From positions 186,001 through 250,000 of the forward strand of contig NZ_JAUSVO010000007.1 of assembly GCF_030814715.1 (NCBI RefSeq): a stretch of DNA of 64,000 nucleotides, in the 5' to 3' direction. Shown piece after piece: positions 52,318 through 62,130 of this stretch; positions within the stretch are counted from its first letter, which is position 1, and every line of letters starts with the position of its first letter. The translations under genes and the position numbers were made by a program. This DNA comes from Kaistia dalseonensis. Its GTDB lineage: Bacteria > Pseudomonadota > Alphaproteobacteria > Rhizobiales > Kaistiaceae. The notes under the pieces were generated by a model. The model was not told where the DNA came from and ran no database searches. It saw only the letters and a program-made list of their open reading frames with translations.

Positions 52318-52782
52318 TCAATTGTCGAAGCCGATATCGGCCCGTGTCGAGGCCGAGATGCGGTCGGCGCAGACCGCTGGCGTAAAGCCATCGCCCTTGC
52401 AATCCTTGATGTCGTTGAGCAGCACGCGGCCGATATCGCCACATCCGGTCTCGGGAATGTCGAACTGGCGGACGCGATTCTTGCCGGCGGGGATCTTGGC
52501 GGTGCGCACGACGACGAAGCGGTCGACGCGGCCGGTCTTGTCGAAGAGCACCAGTTCGAGCGCCATGTCGTCGATGGTCGCCGGCTGGTCATTGGTGATG
52601 ACGAAGGAGAGGCGGCAGGCTTTGGCGTTGGCCTCGGCGCCGTTCAGCTCGATCTTGATCGCGGGCGCCTGTGCCTCGGCGGATGCGCCCGCTGTCAGGC
52701 CGATCAGCAGGATGAGGGTCGCCTGCAACAGGCGGAAAAACAGACCGGACTGGAGTACGAAACCGCGGCGCCGAACCGACAT
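52318..52782 (-). CDS. Small exported hypothetical protein in the tonB operon
   Basis: A 154-aa protein with a signal peptide (residues about 1-33, ending AEA) and a beta-rich mature region (KIELNGAEANAKACRLSFVITNDQPATIDDMALELVLFDKTGRVDR) with cysteines in ACRLS, TGCGD, DCKGD and AVCAD that probably pair. The first 85 residues of the mature part resemble a single beta-sandwich. It precedes tonB by 27 bp and so is the first gene of the operon. I recall such proteins next to tonB in other rhizobia but do not know the function. Start ATG 52782. Confidence 0.8.
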   Translation of the reverse strand: MSVRRRGFVLQSGLFFRLLQATLILLIGLTAGASAEAQAPAIKIELNGAEANAKACRLSFVITNDQPATIDDMALELVLFDKTGRVDRFVVVRTAKIPAGKNRVRQFDIPETGCGDIGRVLLNDIKDCKGDGFTPAVCADRISASTRADIGFDN

Positions 52783-52852
52783 GATCAACCTCGCTCGGAA
52801 GAAGGGCGCCACGGTCTTGCGACCGCGGCGAACTTCCGCAGCTAGGAAAAGT

Positions 52853-52867
52853 TGACCATGAAAGTCA
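52853..52867 (-). promoter_or_regulatory. IRO box (RirA binding site) upstream of the tonB operon
   Basis: The sequence TGACCATGAAAGTCA fits the TGA-N9-TCA iron-responsive operator bound by RirA. It lies 71 bp upstream of the first codon of the tonB operon, next to a TTGACT -35-like box (minus strand, 52863-52868), so RirA binding would block transcription when iron is plentiful. The rirA gene is immediately on the other side. Confidence 0.75.
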
Positions 52868-52893
52868 ATATTAAAAAATGCGCCAGCGACCCG

Positions 52894-53382
52894 TCAGGAG
52901 AGGCGGGGGCCGAAGGATGCTGCGGCGGCGAGCGGATGGATGGGCTCCGCACCGATATCGAGCAGGCCGCGAAGCTGGTTGCGATCGGTCGCGACGTCGG
53001 CGATCGTGTAGCTGTCGAGCACGGCGAAGAAGGCCCGCAGCGCCTCGTTCAGCACGCCGTTGACGCCGCAGGAATCGACGAGCGGGCAATCGCGGTTGGC
53101 CGTGTCGAAGCAATCGGTCAGATAAAAATTGCTCTCCGTCGCGCGCACGACGGCGCCGATGGTGATGTCATTGGCGGGCTTGGCCAGCTTGATACCGCCA
53201 TTGCGTCCGCGCACGGTCTCGATGAAGCCCGCTTCTACCAGGACGTGCATGATCTTGAAGAGGTGCAGCTCGGAAATATTGTAGGTCGCGGCAATGTCGC
53301 GAATCCGGCTGTTCGTCTTCATATTGGCGGCGCAATAGAGCAGAACTCGGATCGAATAGCTGGTTTGCTGGGTCAAGCGCAT
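52894..53382 (-). CDS. rirA: Iron-responsive Rrf2-family regulator RirA
   Basis: A 162-aa Rrf2-family protein closely resembling rhizobial RirA: MRLTQQTSYSIRVLLYCAAN, helix-turn-helix ISELHLFKIMHVLVEAGFIETVRGRNGGIKL, and the Fe-S cluster cysteines Cys91, Cys99 and Cys105 at the same numbering and spacing as in known RirA. It senses iron via a 4Fe-4S cluster and represses iron-uptake genes. The frame is open to 53487, but ATG 53382 (MRLTQ) is the conserved start. It lies directly upstream of the tonB operon that carries a matching box. Confidence 0.95.
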   Translation of the reverse strand: MRLTQQTSYSIRVLLYCAANMKTNSRIRDIAATYNISELHLFKIMHVLVEAGFIETVRGRNGGIKLAKPANDITIGAVVRATESNFYLTDCFDTANRDCPLVDSCGVNGVLNEALRAFFAVLDSYTIADVATDRNQLRGLLDIGAEPIHPLAAAASFGPRLS

Positions 53383-53511
53383 TTGGCATCCCTCGCGGCC
53401 GGAGGCGCCTCCCGCCGGCAGTTCCGCGGGCCGATCGCTTCGGCTTGTAGGCACCTTATTAGAGTTTCCTACCGCCGGTTTCAACAATGCCGCAACGTCA
53501 CGCGCATGGAA

Positions 53512-53540
53512 AAGGCCCGGAAACCTTGTTTCCGGGCCTT
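53512..53540 (-). terminator. Rho-independent terminator of the ugpC-type gene
   Basis: A perfect 12-bp stem AAGGCCCGGAAA/TTTCCGGGCCTT with a 5-nt loop lies 28 bp past the stop codon. On the minus strand it is followed by TTTTCC, giving an intrinsic terminator. Confidence 0.85.
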
Positions 53541-53568
53541 GATACCGTCATGTCAGGATAGTCTTCGC

Positions 53569-54663
<1,095 letters not shown>

Positions 54664-54743
54664 TCAAATTCCTCCAATTTCATGACGCATGGCAGCGGGC
54701 ACATCGTGTCCGCCGACCATGTCGAATAAATCGCTTCCTCCGA

Positions 54744-54858
54744 TGATACCGTCGACGATCCGAGGGCCGGAGTAAAGTCCTGAATTGTCGCGACTTCTGC
54801 AACCTTCGGTATCAATTCCGCTATCATTGCTTTTAAACGCGACCATTGTCCGGTATCA
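54744..54858. promoter_or_regulatory. Repeated CGGTATCA-type sites between ugpC-type and AraC genes
   Basis: The 252-bp divergent region contains CGGTATCA at 54807-54814 and 54851-54858, its reverse complement TGATACCG at 54744-54751, and a near match CGCTATCA at 54819-54826. The region is also A+T-rich at its right end. Such repeated half-sites may bind the adjacent AraC regulator. Confidence 0.45.
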
Positions 54859-54916
54859 TAATCAATTATCGTATGAACTGAAATATCAGATGTGACGCTG
54901 ATCAGGGACGTCGAAC

Positions 54917-55810
54917 ATGAGCCAGGCCTTCCTCGTCGATCCGGACCACCCGACGCCGCCTGGCGAGGCGTTGAATGTCGGCGACGTCTGGAAGGTGCGC
55001 GTCATGTCGTCGGCGCATGTCCACAGCCATGTCGAGATCAACCTCCTGGTCTCGGGCTCCATGACCTATCTGTTCAATGGCCGCACCGTGACGCTCAGGA
55101 AAGGCGATCTCGGACTGTTCTGGGCCGCGATACCGCATCGCGTGATCACGGTGGACGAGCCGACCTATTTCATCTGCGTCGATCTGCCGGTCGAGATGTT
55201 CCTCGCCATGCCGGGCTGCGAGGATCTGAAGACCGCCCTTCTGCAGGGCGGCATGCTCGTCGCCGGGAAGCTGCGCTCCTATGACGAGGAGCAGTTCAGG
55301 AGCTGGCACGGCGATATCGCGGCGAAGAGCGACACGCTGACCAGCATCGTCCGCGACGAGCTCGCGGTGCGCCTGCGCCGGATCGCGTTCGACGGCTGGC
55401 GCGACCTCACCTCGGACGAGGAGGAGCAGCGCGCGCTTGCCGACGATCCCCGCTCGGGCGACCAGCAGCGCGACAAGGTCCACCGCATGGCACGCTACAT
55501 CGCCGAGCACGCGACGGAGGCGATCTCGGTCGCCGATATCGCGGCATCGGTTGCGCTGCATCCGAACTATGCCATGACGCTCTTTCGCAAGACGCTCGGC
55601 ATGACGATCAACGAATACATCACCCGCCAGCGCCTGATGCTCGCCCATGGACGGCTGCTCGCAAGCGACGGCGATATAGCGGCAATCGCCTTCGAGGCGG
55701 GTTTCGGCTCGCTCAGCCGGTTCTACGAGGCCTTCCGGGCGCGATATGGCTGCACGCCGCGCGACATGCGCCGGAACTTCCAGCAGACACGCGAGGCGGC
55801 AACGGCGTGA
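54917..55810 (+). CDS. AraC-family transcriptional regulator with cupin domain
   Basis: A 297-aa regulator. An N-terminal cupin-like domain (about 20-110, HVHSHVEINLLVSGSMTYLFNG, LGLFWAAIPHRV) should bind a small effector. The C-terminal tandem helix-turn-helix (about 195-295) carries VADIAASVALHPNYAMTLFRKTLGMTINEYITRQRL and IAAIAFEAGFGSLSRFYEAFRARYGCTPRDMRR. It is divergent from the orphan UgpC-type ATPase, which is its likely target. The effector is probably a sugar, by analogy. Confidence 0.92.
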   Translation: MSQAFLVDPDHPTPPGEALNVGDVWKVRVMSSAHVHSHVEINLLVSGSMTYLFNGRTVTLRKGDLGLFWAAIPHRVITVDEPTYFICVDLPVEMFLAMPGCEDLKTALLQGGMLVAGKLRSYDEEQFRSWHGDIAAKSDTLTSIVRDELAVRLRRIAFDGWRDLTSDEEEQRALADDPRSGDQQRDKVHRMARYIAEHATEAISVADIAASVALHPNYAMTLFRKTLGMTINEYITRQRLMLAHGRLLASDGDIAAIAFEAGFGSLSRFYEAFRARYGCTPRDMRRNFQQTREAATA

Positions 55811-55905
55811 CGCCGGTGTGGCATCGATGAATTCTGGCTGCCGCGCGACGGAACGGGCGTGGGCCTGCGTTTGGGTGTGGTCAGGTGTCACCAACCGGAA
55901 GTCCC

Positions 55906-57078
55906 ATGTCGCTTTGGAAACAAGCTCTGCTTTGTCTCGTCGTGCTCGCCGTGGCGGCGGGGGGATGGTACGCGTTCCAGCATCGCGCCGACTATTTCGG
56001 GTCCTCCAGCGGGGGAACTGAGACGGCGGCGACGGGCGCAGGACAGGCTTCTGGCGGCGCCGGCGCAGCGCCCGCAAGGCGGCAGGGCGGTGGGGGATTT
56101 GGCCCGACGCCTGTCGTGACGGATCGGGTCGGCAGTGACATTGAAGCGCAGGATGTGCGCGCCGTCGGTACGGTATTCGTGTCCAACGCCATCAACATCT
56201 ACCCGCAGGTCAGCGCCCTCGTCACCGAGGTCCTGTTCAAGGGTGGCGACGAGGTCAAGGCGGGACAGGTTCTCGTGCGGCTCGACGATGCCGACCAGAA
56301 GGTCGCGCTTGATCTCGCCAATGTCGGGCTCAGCGACGCACAGAAGACGCTCGATCGGTCCCAGAAGCTGGCCGCCACCAATAATCTCACCCAATCGGTG
56401 CTGCAGGATGCGCAATCGGCGGTGCGCAAGGCGCAGATTGCGCAATTGAGCGCGCAGATCGCGCTCGACCGGCGCACGATCACGGCGCCCTTCGCCGGCG
56501 TGGTCGGCATCAGCACACTGTCGGTCGGTGATCTGGTGACGACGAGCACGGTCGTAACCACTCTGGACGACCTGACCACCATGAAGGTGACCTTTCTGGT
56601 TCCCGAGCGCTTTTCCGACCGGCTGACGCTCGGCCAATCGGTGACCGCGATTGCCGATAGCGCGCCGGACAATCCGATCCCCGGCAAGTTGACGGCCGTC
56701 GATTCGCGCGTCGACGCCGCCACGCGCTCATTGAAGGTCGAGGCGACGCTCGACGCCGCGGCGGCCCTCGCCGTCGGCGTGAAGCCGGGCATGTCGGTCA
56801 AGACCGCGCTCAGCTTCGAAGGCGCCAAGCGCCTGACCGTCTCGGCTCTTGCGATCCAGTGGGACCGGAACGGCTCCTATGTCTGGAAAGTCGACGGCGA
56901 TGCGGCGAAGCGCGTGTCCATATCGGTCCTGGAACGGCAGAGCGGCCGCGTGATGGTCTCTGGCGATCTCGCCGAGGGCGACAAGATCGTCGTCGAAGGG
57001 CTCCAGCGTCTCCGCGAAGGTGCCAAGGTGGCCGAGGTCGGTCGCAGCGAGCAGCCCGTCGCCAAGGCGGAGGGCTGA
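55906..57078 (+). CDS. RND efflux periplasmic adaptor (membrane fusion protein)
   Basis: A 390-aa adaptor with an N-terminal hydrophobic anchor, a Gly/Ala-rich linker, a biotinyl-lipoyl-like domain (NAINIYPQVSALVTEVLFKGGDEVKAGQVLVRLDD), a short alpha-hairpin (about 135-180), then beta-barrel and membrane-proximal domains. It joins the inner-membrane RND pump to an outer-membrane channel. No outer-membrane factor gene is adjacent, so a TolC-like protein elsewhere must be used. ATG 55906 follows GGAAG. The pump gene starts two bases after its stop. Confidence 0.9.
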   Translation: MSLWKQALLCLVVLAVAAGGWYAFQHRADYFGSSSGGTETAATGAGQASGGAGAAPARRQGGGGFGPTPVVTDRVGSDIEAQDVRAVGTVFVSNAINIYPQVSALVTEVLFKGGDEVKAGQVLVRLDDADQKVALDLANVGLSDAQKTLDRSQKLAATNNLTQSVLQDAQSAVRKAQIAQLSAQIALDRRTITAPFAGVVGISTLSVGDLVTTSTVVTTLDDLTTMKVTFLVPERFSDRLTLGQSVTAIADSAPDNPIPGKLTAVDSRVDAATRSLKVEATLDAAAALAVGVKPGMSVKTALSFEGAKRLTVSALAIQWDRNGSYVWKVDGDAAKRVSISVLERQSGRVMVSGDLAEGDKIVVEGLQRLREGAKVAEVGRSEQPVAKAEG

Positions 57079-57080
57079 AC

Positions 57081-60000
57081 ATGAAAGCCGTGACCCCGAC
57101 CGAGCCGGAGCCGAGCGGCGCCGCGCACGACATGGCGCATGACCCCATCTCGCCGGCCGCCGCGACGCCGAGCGGCATCTCGGCGCTTTCCGTCCGCCGT
57201 CCCGTCCTCGCCATCGTCGCCAATCTGCTGATCGTGGTCGCAGGTCTCGCCGCTTTCAATGGCGTCGAAATCCGCGAACTGCCGAATATCGACCAGCCTG
57301 TCGTCACGATCACGACCACCTATACCGGTGCGACGCCGGACACGATGGACAAGGAAGTCACCAGCGTCATCGAGAACGCCGCCGCCGGCGTCTCGGGCTG
57401 GACGGATATCCAGTCGCAATCGACATCCGGCCGCAGCCGCGTCACGGTCCAGTTCTCCGATGCGACCGACATCAATGTGGCGGCGAGCGACCTGCGCGAT
57501 GCCGTCGGCAATGCGCAGCGCAATCTGCCCGACGACGCCGATCCGCCGACTATTGCCAAGGCCGACACCAATGGCGACGCCATCATGCGCCTCGCCGTCA
57601 CGTCGGACACGGCCAAGATCGAGGACCTGACTCAGATCGTGAACGACGTCGTCGTCGACCGGCTGAAGTCGGTTCCCGGCGTCGCGGACGTGCAGGTCAA
57701 TGGCGACCGGTCGCCGATGATCTCGATCTTCATCGATCCGATGCGGCTCGCGGCCTATGGCCTGACGGTCGCCGATCTGAAGACGGCGCTCGCAACCGTC
57801 GCGCTCGACGTGCCCGCCGGCAATCTCGCCGATACGAACCGCAACATGTTCGTCCGTGCTGATGCGAGCGTGAAGAGCGCCGACGACGTCAAGGCGATCC
57901 GCATCAAGGGTGACACGCGGGTAGGCGACGTGGCCGACGTGGTGTTCGGCCCGGCCACCAAATCCTCGAGCCTTCAGGTCAATGGCCGCACGGGCATCGG
58001 TCTCGGCATCGTGCGCCAGGCGAGTTCCAACACGCTGTCTATCTCGAAGGGCGTCCGCCAGGCGATCACGGAGCTGCAGGCGGCCTTGCCGAAGGATGTT
58101 TCGATCCGCGTCACCTCGGACGATGCCGATTTCATCGCCGGGTCATTCGAGGAGGTCGAGCGGAGCCTCGTGCTCGCCATCCTCATCGTCATCGCGATCA
58201 TCTATCTCTTCCTGGGGTCGCTGAAGACGACGCTGATCCCGGCCGTCACCGTGCCAGTCTCGCTGCTCGGCACCGTCGCGGCGATGTACATGATGGGCTT
58301 TTCGCTCAACATATTGACCTTGCTCGCTTTGGTGCTCGCGACGGGCTTGGTCGTCGACGACGCCATCGTTGTCCTGGAGAATGTCGCGCGACGGCGTGCC
58401 GAGGGCATGGGCGCGCGCGCGGCCGCTGTTCTCGGCGCCAAGCAGGTCTTCTTTGCCGTCATTTCGACGACGGCGACGCTGGCGGCGGTCTTCATCCCGA
58501 TTTCCTTCTTCAAGGGTACGGCAGGGCGGCTCTTCTCGGAATTCGGCTTCGTGCTCGCCTTCTCGGTCGCGCTCTCGGCCTTCGTCGCGCTCACTCTCGT
58601 GCCGATGATGGCCTCGCGCATGCTCGACAATGGCGGCCATGCCCATGATGGCGCAGGCGGCAACATTCTCGCCCGGGCGCTCAACGCCGTCGGCAAGCGC
58701 GGCCATGCGCTCTATGAGAAACTGCTGGACGCGTCGCTCGCCGCGCCGCTCGTCGTCATCCTGCTCAGCGTGCTCTTTGCCGGTGGTGCCCTCGTCGCCT
58801 TCGAGAACCTGCCGCAGCAATTGACGCCGCAGGAGGATCGCGGCGCGATCATGATCGCAATGAATGCGCCGCAGGGGGCCACGGTCGACTATACGCAGGG
58901 CCAGATGGCGCTCGTCACGCAGGCCGTGCAGCCGCTTCTGAAATCCGGCGAGGCGACCAACATCTTCTCCGTCGCCGGCAATTTCGGCAGCCCCAGCAAC
59001 GGCTTCATGTTCGTGACGCTCGCGCCCTGGGGCGAGCGCCAACGCAGCCAGCAGCAGATCAGCGCCGAACTCACGGCCAAGATGCGCAACATCCCGGGCG
59101 CCGTGGTCAATCTTCGCCAGGGCAACAGCCTGGGCATTCGTGGCGGCGGCCAGGGTCTGACTTTCGCCGTTACCGGCACGGAATATGACAGCATCTCGAA
59201 GGCCGCGGTCGACCTGATCGGGGCGCTTTCGGCCGATCCGGCCTTCTCCAATGTCCAGCTCAACTATGATCTGAACCAGCCGCAGCTTTCCGTCGACATC
59301 GATCGTGACCGCGCGGCCGATCTCGGTGTTTCGGTCGCGGATATCGGCACGATCGTCTCCACGCTGCTCGCCGGCGCCGATATGGGCAATTTCTATATCG
59401 GCAATGACAAGATCGACATCCGCGCCCTGGCGCCGGACGGCATGATCGTCACGCCCAACGATCTGATGAATGTCCAGGTCCGGACGGCAAGCGGCAGCAT
59501 GGTGCCGCTTTCCTCGGTGATCCGGGTGAGCGAGGGCGCGACCTCGCCGACGCTGGCCCGCCAGTCGCAGCGCCGCGCGGTGCCCGTCACGGCGACGCTG
59601 TCGCCGGGCACGGATCTCGGCTCGGCGATGCAGATCCTGGACAAGGTGGCGGCCGAGAAGCTGCCTGCCGGCATGTCGGTGATTTTCACCGGCGAGGCCG
59701 CGACCTTGCAGGAGACATCGAGCGGCGTGCTGCAGACCTTCGGCTTCGCTGTGATCATCATCCTTCTGGTGTTGGCGGCGCAGTTCGAGAGCTTCGTCTC
59801 GGCCGCGATCCTGTTTGCGACCGTGCCTTTCGGCGTCGCCTCGGGCATCTATGCGATCCTGCTCTCCGGCGGCTCGCTCAACATCTACACGCAGATCGGC
59901 CTCGTCATGCTGGTCGGACTGATGGCGAAGAACGGCATCCTCATCGTCGAATTCGCCAATCAGTTGCGCGACGAGGGGCTCTCGGTACGTGATGCCATCC

Positions 60001-60332
60001 GTGACGCCTGCCTGATCCGCCTGCGCCCGGTTCTGATGACGATGATCGCGACGGTTCTGGGGGGCCTGCCTCTGATCCTGACCGGTGGCGCCGGTTCGGA
60101 GGCGCGTGCGGCACTCGGCTGGATCATGGTCGGCGGGCTCGGCTTCTCCGCGCTCGCGACCCTGTTCCTGACCCCTGTTGCCTTCCTGCTGCTGGCGCGT
60201 TTCTCCAAGCCGCGCGCGGCGGAAGAGCATCGCCTGATGCGCGAACTGGCCGAGGTCGGTCGGGCCGAGGCCAAGCGGCGGGAAGTCGAGCGGGAGGCCG
60301 TGGAAAAGCCGCTCGCCATAGCGGCGGAGTAA
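57081..60332 (+). CDS. RND efflux pump inner-membrane transporter (HAE1 type)
   Basis: A 1083-aa RND transporter with twelve membrane helices and two large periplasmic loops. The proton-relay Asp pair is present in LATGLVVDDAIVVLENV, and RIRPVLMT-type segments appear as RLRPVLMTMIATVLGGLPL. It belongs to the hydrophobe/amphiphile efflux-1 group (AcrB/MexB relatives). The N-terminus is a 30-residue extension (KAVTPTEPEPSGAAHDMAHD) before the first helix. The frame opens at 56859 inside the adaptor gene, but ATG 57081 is the real start. Substrate unknown; a metal-sensor-like protein follows downstream. Confidence 0.93.
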   Translation: MKAVTPTEPEPSGAAHDMAHDPISPAAATPSGISALSVRRPVLAIVANLLIVVAGLAAFNGVEIRELPNIDQPVVTITTTYTGATPDTMDKEVTSVIENAAAGVSGWTDIQSQSTSGRSRVTVQFSDATDINVAASDLRDAVGNAQRNLPDDADPPTIAKADTNGDAIMRLAVTSDTAKIEDLTQIVNDVVVDRLKSVPGVADVQVNGDRSPMISIFIDPMRLAAYGLTVADLKTALATVALDVPAGNLADTNRNMFVRADASVKSADDVKAIRIKGDTRVGDVADVVFGPATKSSSLQVNGRTGIGLGIVRQASSNTLSISKGVRQAITELQAALPKDVSIRVTSDDADFIAGSFEEVERSLVLAILIVIAIIYLFLGSLKTTLIPAVTVPVSLLGTVAAMYMMGFSLNILTLLALVLATGLVVDDAIVVLENVARRRAEGMGARAAAVLGAKQVFFAVISTTATLAAVFIPISFFKGTAGRLFSEFGFVLAFSVALSAFVALTLVPMMASRMLDNGGHAHDGAGGNILARALNAVGKRGHALYEKLLDASLAAPLVVILLSVLFAGGALVAFENLPQQLTPQEDRGAIMIAMNAPQGATVDYTQGQMALVTQAVQPLLKSGEATNIFSVAGNFGSPSNGFMFVTLAPWGERQRSQQQISAELTAKMRNIPGAVVNLRQGNSLGIRGGGQGLTFAVTGTEYDSISKAAVDLIGALSADPAFSNVQLNYDLNQPQLSVDIDRDRAADLGVSVADIGTIVSTLLAGADMGNFYIGNDKIDIRALAPDGMIVTPNDLMNVQVRTASGSMVPLSSVIRVSEGATSPTLARQSQRRAVPVTATLSPGTDLGSAMQILDKVAAEKLPAGMSVIFTGEAATLQETSSGVLQTFGFAVIIILLVLAAQFESFVSAAILFATVPFGVASGIYAILLSGGSLNIYTQIGLVMLVGLMAKNGILIVEFANQLRDEGLSVRDAIRDACLIRLRPVLMTMIATVLGGLPLILTGGAGSEARAALGWIMVGGLGFSALATLFLTPVAFLLLARFSKPRAAEEHRLMRELAEVGRAEAKRREVEREAVEKPLAIAAE

Positions 60333-60467
60333 GGCGTCATGTCGCTGTGGTCATCGCGGGAAGGTGAACCGAGGGCGTCTATGCGCTATCGTCTCGTCGT
60401 CGGCGGCGCAGTGGGCACAATCGTCGAATCCTCGGGCGAGAAAGGTCGGGCGGCTTCCTTGGCGCGT

Positions 60468-61061
60468 ATGGACGATAGCGGCAGCGAAGCAGCGATCAGG
60501 GCCGACCAGGCGCTGATGCGGGCGATCGCCGATGGCGAGGAAGACGCCTTTGCCCGCCTGATCAGGGCCGAGGCGCCACGTCTGACGCGTTTCGTTGCGG
60601 CTATCCTCTCCGACATTTCCGAGGCCGAGGAGATCGTGCAGGAGACGTTGTTGCGGCTCTGGAAGAATGCCGAACGCTGGGAGCCGAATGCCCGCGTCGG
60701 CACCTATCTGCATCGCATCGCCTATCGCCTGTCGATCGATCGGCTCCGCCGCCGCCGTCCTCATGTCGATATCGATGATTTCGACGACCTGCTCGAGGAT
60801 GACAGCCTCTCGCCCGAGCGACGCCTCGTCCGCATCGAGGATGTACGTCTGGTGCACGAGGCGCTCGACCGACTGCCGGACCGGCAGCGGGCGGCGATCG
60901 TGCTGGCCCATTTCCAGGAATTGCCGCAAGCGGAGGCTGCGGCGGTCATGGCAATCGGCGAGCACGCCTATGAATCACTTCTCGCCCGCGCGCGCCGACG
61001 ACTGCGCCAGTTGCTCGCGGGACAAGGGGAGGAAGACGGGGAGGAAGGAACAGGGTTATGA
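60468..61061 (+). CDS. ECF-type RNA polymerase sigma factor
   Basis: A 197-aa sigma-70 family protein with region 2 (EDAFARLIRAEAPRLTRFVAAIL to RLRRRRP) and region 4 (LDRLPDRQRAAIVLAHFQELPQAEAAAVMAIGEHAYESLLARARRRLRQLL). The frame begins at 60339; ATG 60468 is chosen since the preceding part is not sigma-like, and ATG 60381 is an alternative. It overlaps the anti-sigma gene by four bases. It likely activates its own operon and perhaps the RND pump upstream. No clear ECF promoter was identified. Confidence 0.92.
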   Translation: MDDSGSEAAIRADQALMRAIADGEEDAFARLIRAEAPRLTRFVAAILSDISEAEEIVQETLLRLWKNAERWEPNARVGTYLHRIAYRLSIDRLRRRRPHVDIDDFDDLLEDDSLSPERRLVRIEDVRLVHEALDRLPDRQRAAIVLAHFQELPQAEAAAVMAIGEHAYESLLARARRRLRQLLAGQGEEDGEEGTGL

Positions 61062-61510
61062 GCAAGATAGAGACAGGTGGTGACAACCCGCTGCATGCGC
61101 GCCCGATCAGCCTCGAAGAAGCGATCGATTGTTGGGGGCCGGATCTCTCGAACTGGCCGGATATCGCGCTCGTCCGCCGGGCCCGCGAGGCACTGCTGGC
61201 GAACCGTTCGTTCCGTGCCCATCGCGACCTCGCGGTCGCTGATGCGCAGAGGCTGAAGGCTACTGCGGCCGCACTCGACCAGCGCATTGCCGATCGCGGT
61301 TCGCTCGGCCGGATCGAGGCTGGCGTGCTGCGTCTCGCCCAGCCGAAGCCGGTCCATTGGTACAGGCGCATTGCAGCGGTTGCGGCGGTCATGGTGGTCG
61401 CGGCCATGCTCGGCAGCGCCGTCGAGTTTGCATCGGCGCCGGGTACGAATGCGCCATCGGTCCAGATCGTCCAGCTCGATCCCCTCATGTTCGGCCCGGC
61501 GGATTTTTGA
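61058..61510 (+). CDS. Putative membrane anti-sigma factor
   Basis: A 150-aa protein with a cytosolic N-terminal region of about 105 residues, one membrane helix (RRIAAVAAVMVVAAMLGSAVEF) and a short periplasmic tail. This layout and the ATGA overlap with the ECF sigma gene suggest an anti-sigma factor. It has no zinc-binding HxxxCxxC motif, so it is not a ZAS-type anti-sigma. Its stop overlaps the start of the next gene (TGATG), so three genes form a tight unit. Confidence 0.75.
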   Translation: MSKIETGGDNPLHARPISLEEAIDCWGPDLSNWPDIALVRRAREALLANRSFRAHRDLAVADAQRLKATAAALDQRIADRGSLGRIEAGVLRLAQPKPVHWYRRIAAVAAVMVVAAMLGSAVEFASAPGTNAPSVQIVQLDPLMFGPADF

Positions 61511-61977
61511 TGCCGGCACTTTTCGATCGCAAGTCGCAGCGGACCTGGATCTGGATCATCCTGATCGTCTCGCTTGGGCTGAATGCGTTTCTGATCGGCG
61601 TGAAGGCGACCGATATCTTTCGCGAGCGAAATAGCGGAGCCGATCGCGGGCCCAGGATTGTCCGCACGGAACTGCGTTGGCTCAAGGACAGGCTCTCGCC
61701 GGATGCCGTCAAGTCGATCGAGACCGCTCTTGATCCGATCAAGCCGGACATATTGGCCCGTATCGAACGCGTGAAGGCATTGCGCGCCGAACTCGACCAA
61801 CTCGTCGCGGCACCGACGCCCGATCGGGCGGCAATCGACAATCACCTGCGGGAGATCAGGCTCGAGGTCGGCGCCATGCAGGAGCAGGTGCAGTCGCGAA
61901 CCTTTGACGCCCTGCTGGCGCTCCCCGTCGAGCAGCGCGCGCCGCTCGCCAGGCCGAGCCCGAGCCCGAGCCCGTGA
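61510..61977 (+). CDS. Periplasmic Metal_resist/CnrX-like protein
   Basis: A 155-aa protein with an N-terminal membrane anchor (TWIWIILIVSLGLNAFLIGV) and a long helical periplasmic part (KDRLSPDAVKSIETALDPIKPDILARIERVKALRAELDQLV, then IRLEVGAMQEQVQSRTFDALLALP), the fold of Spy/CpxP/CnrX-type proteins. In cnr-type systems such a protein with an anti-sigma factor controls an ECF sigma factor. The His and Met residues that bind metal in CnrX are mostly missing here (one His, in IDNHLREIR), so the signal may not be a metal. The C-terminus ends in a PSPSPSP run. Confidence 0.75.
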   Translation: MPALFDRKSQRTWIWIILIVSLGLNAFLIGVKATDIFRERNSGADRGPRIVRTELRWLKDRLSPDAVKSIETALDPIKPDILARIERVKALRAELDQLVAAPTPDRAAIDNHLREIRLEVGAMQEQVQSRTFDALLALPVEQRAPLARPSPSPSP

Positions 61978-62130
61978 ACGGCCTTTTCGGTGCCGACCGA
62001 CGCAGCAAGCTCGGTTTCCACTTGGTACCCGGGCCGGAAGCTCCTGAATTGCGAGGAAATTCAAGGCAATCTTAAAGCCTTCTCCCCGATGATCATCGCC
62101 AATCCGAATGAATGGGGCTGGGGTGATTTG

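Noticed and set aside
58143-60230. 695-codon minus-strand open frame
   Set aside because: Antisense to the RND pump; repetitive Arg/Asp/Gln composition typical of a shadow frame.
60333-60467. ECF-type promoter before the sigma gene
   Set aside because: A GAACC and a CGTC word occur, but their spacing does not fit known ECF promoters.
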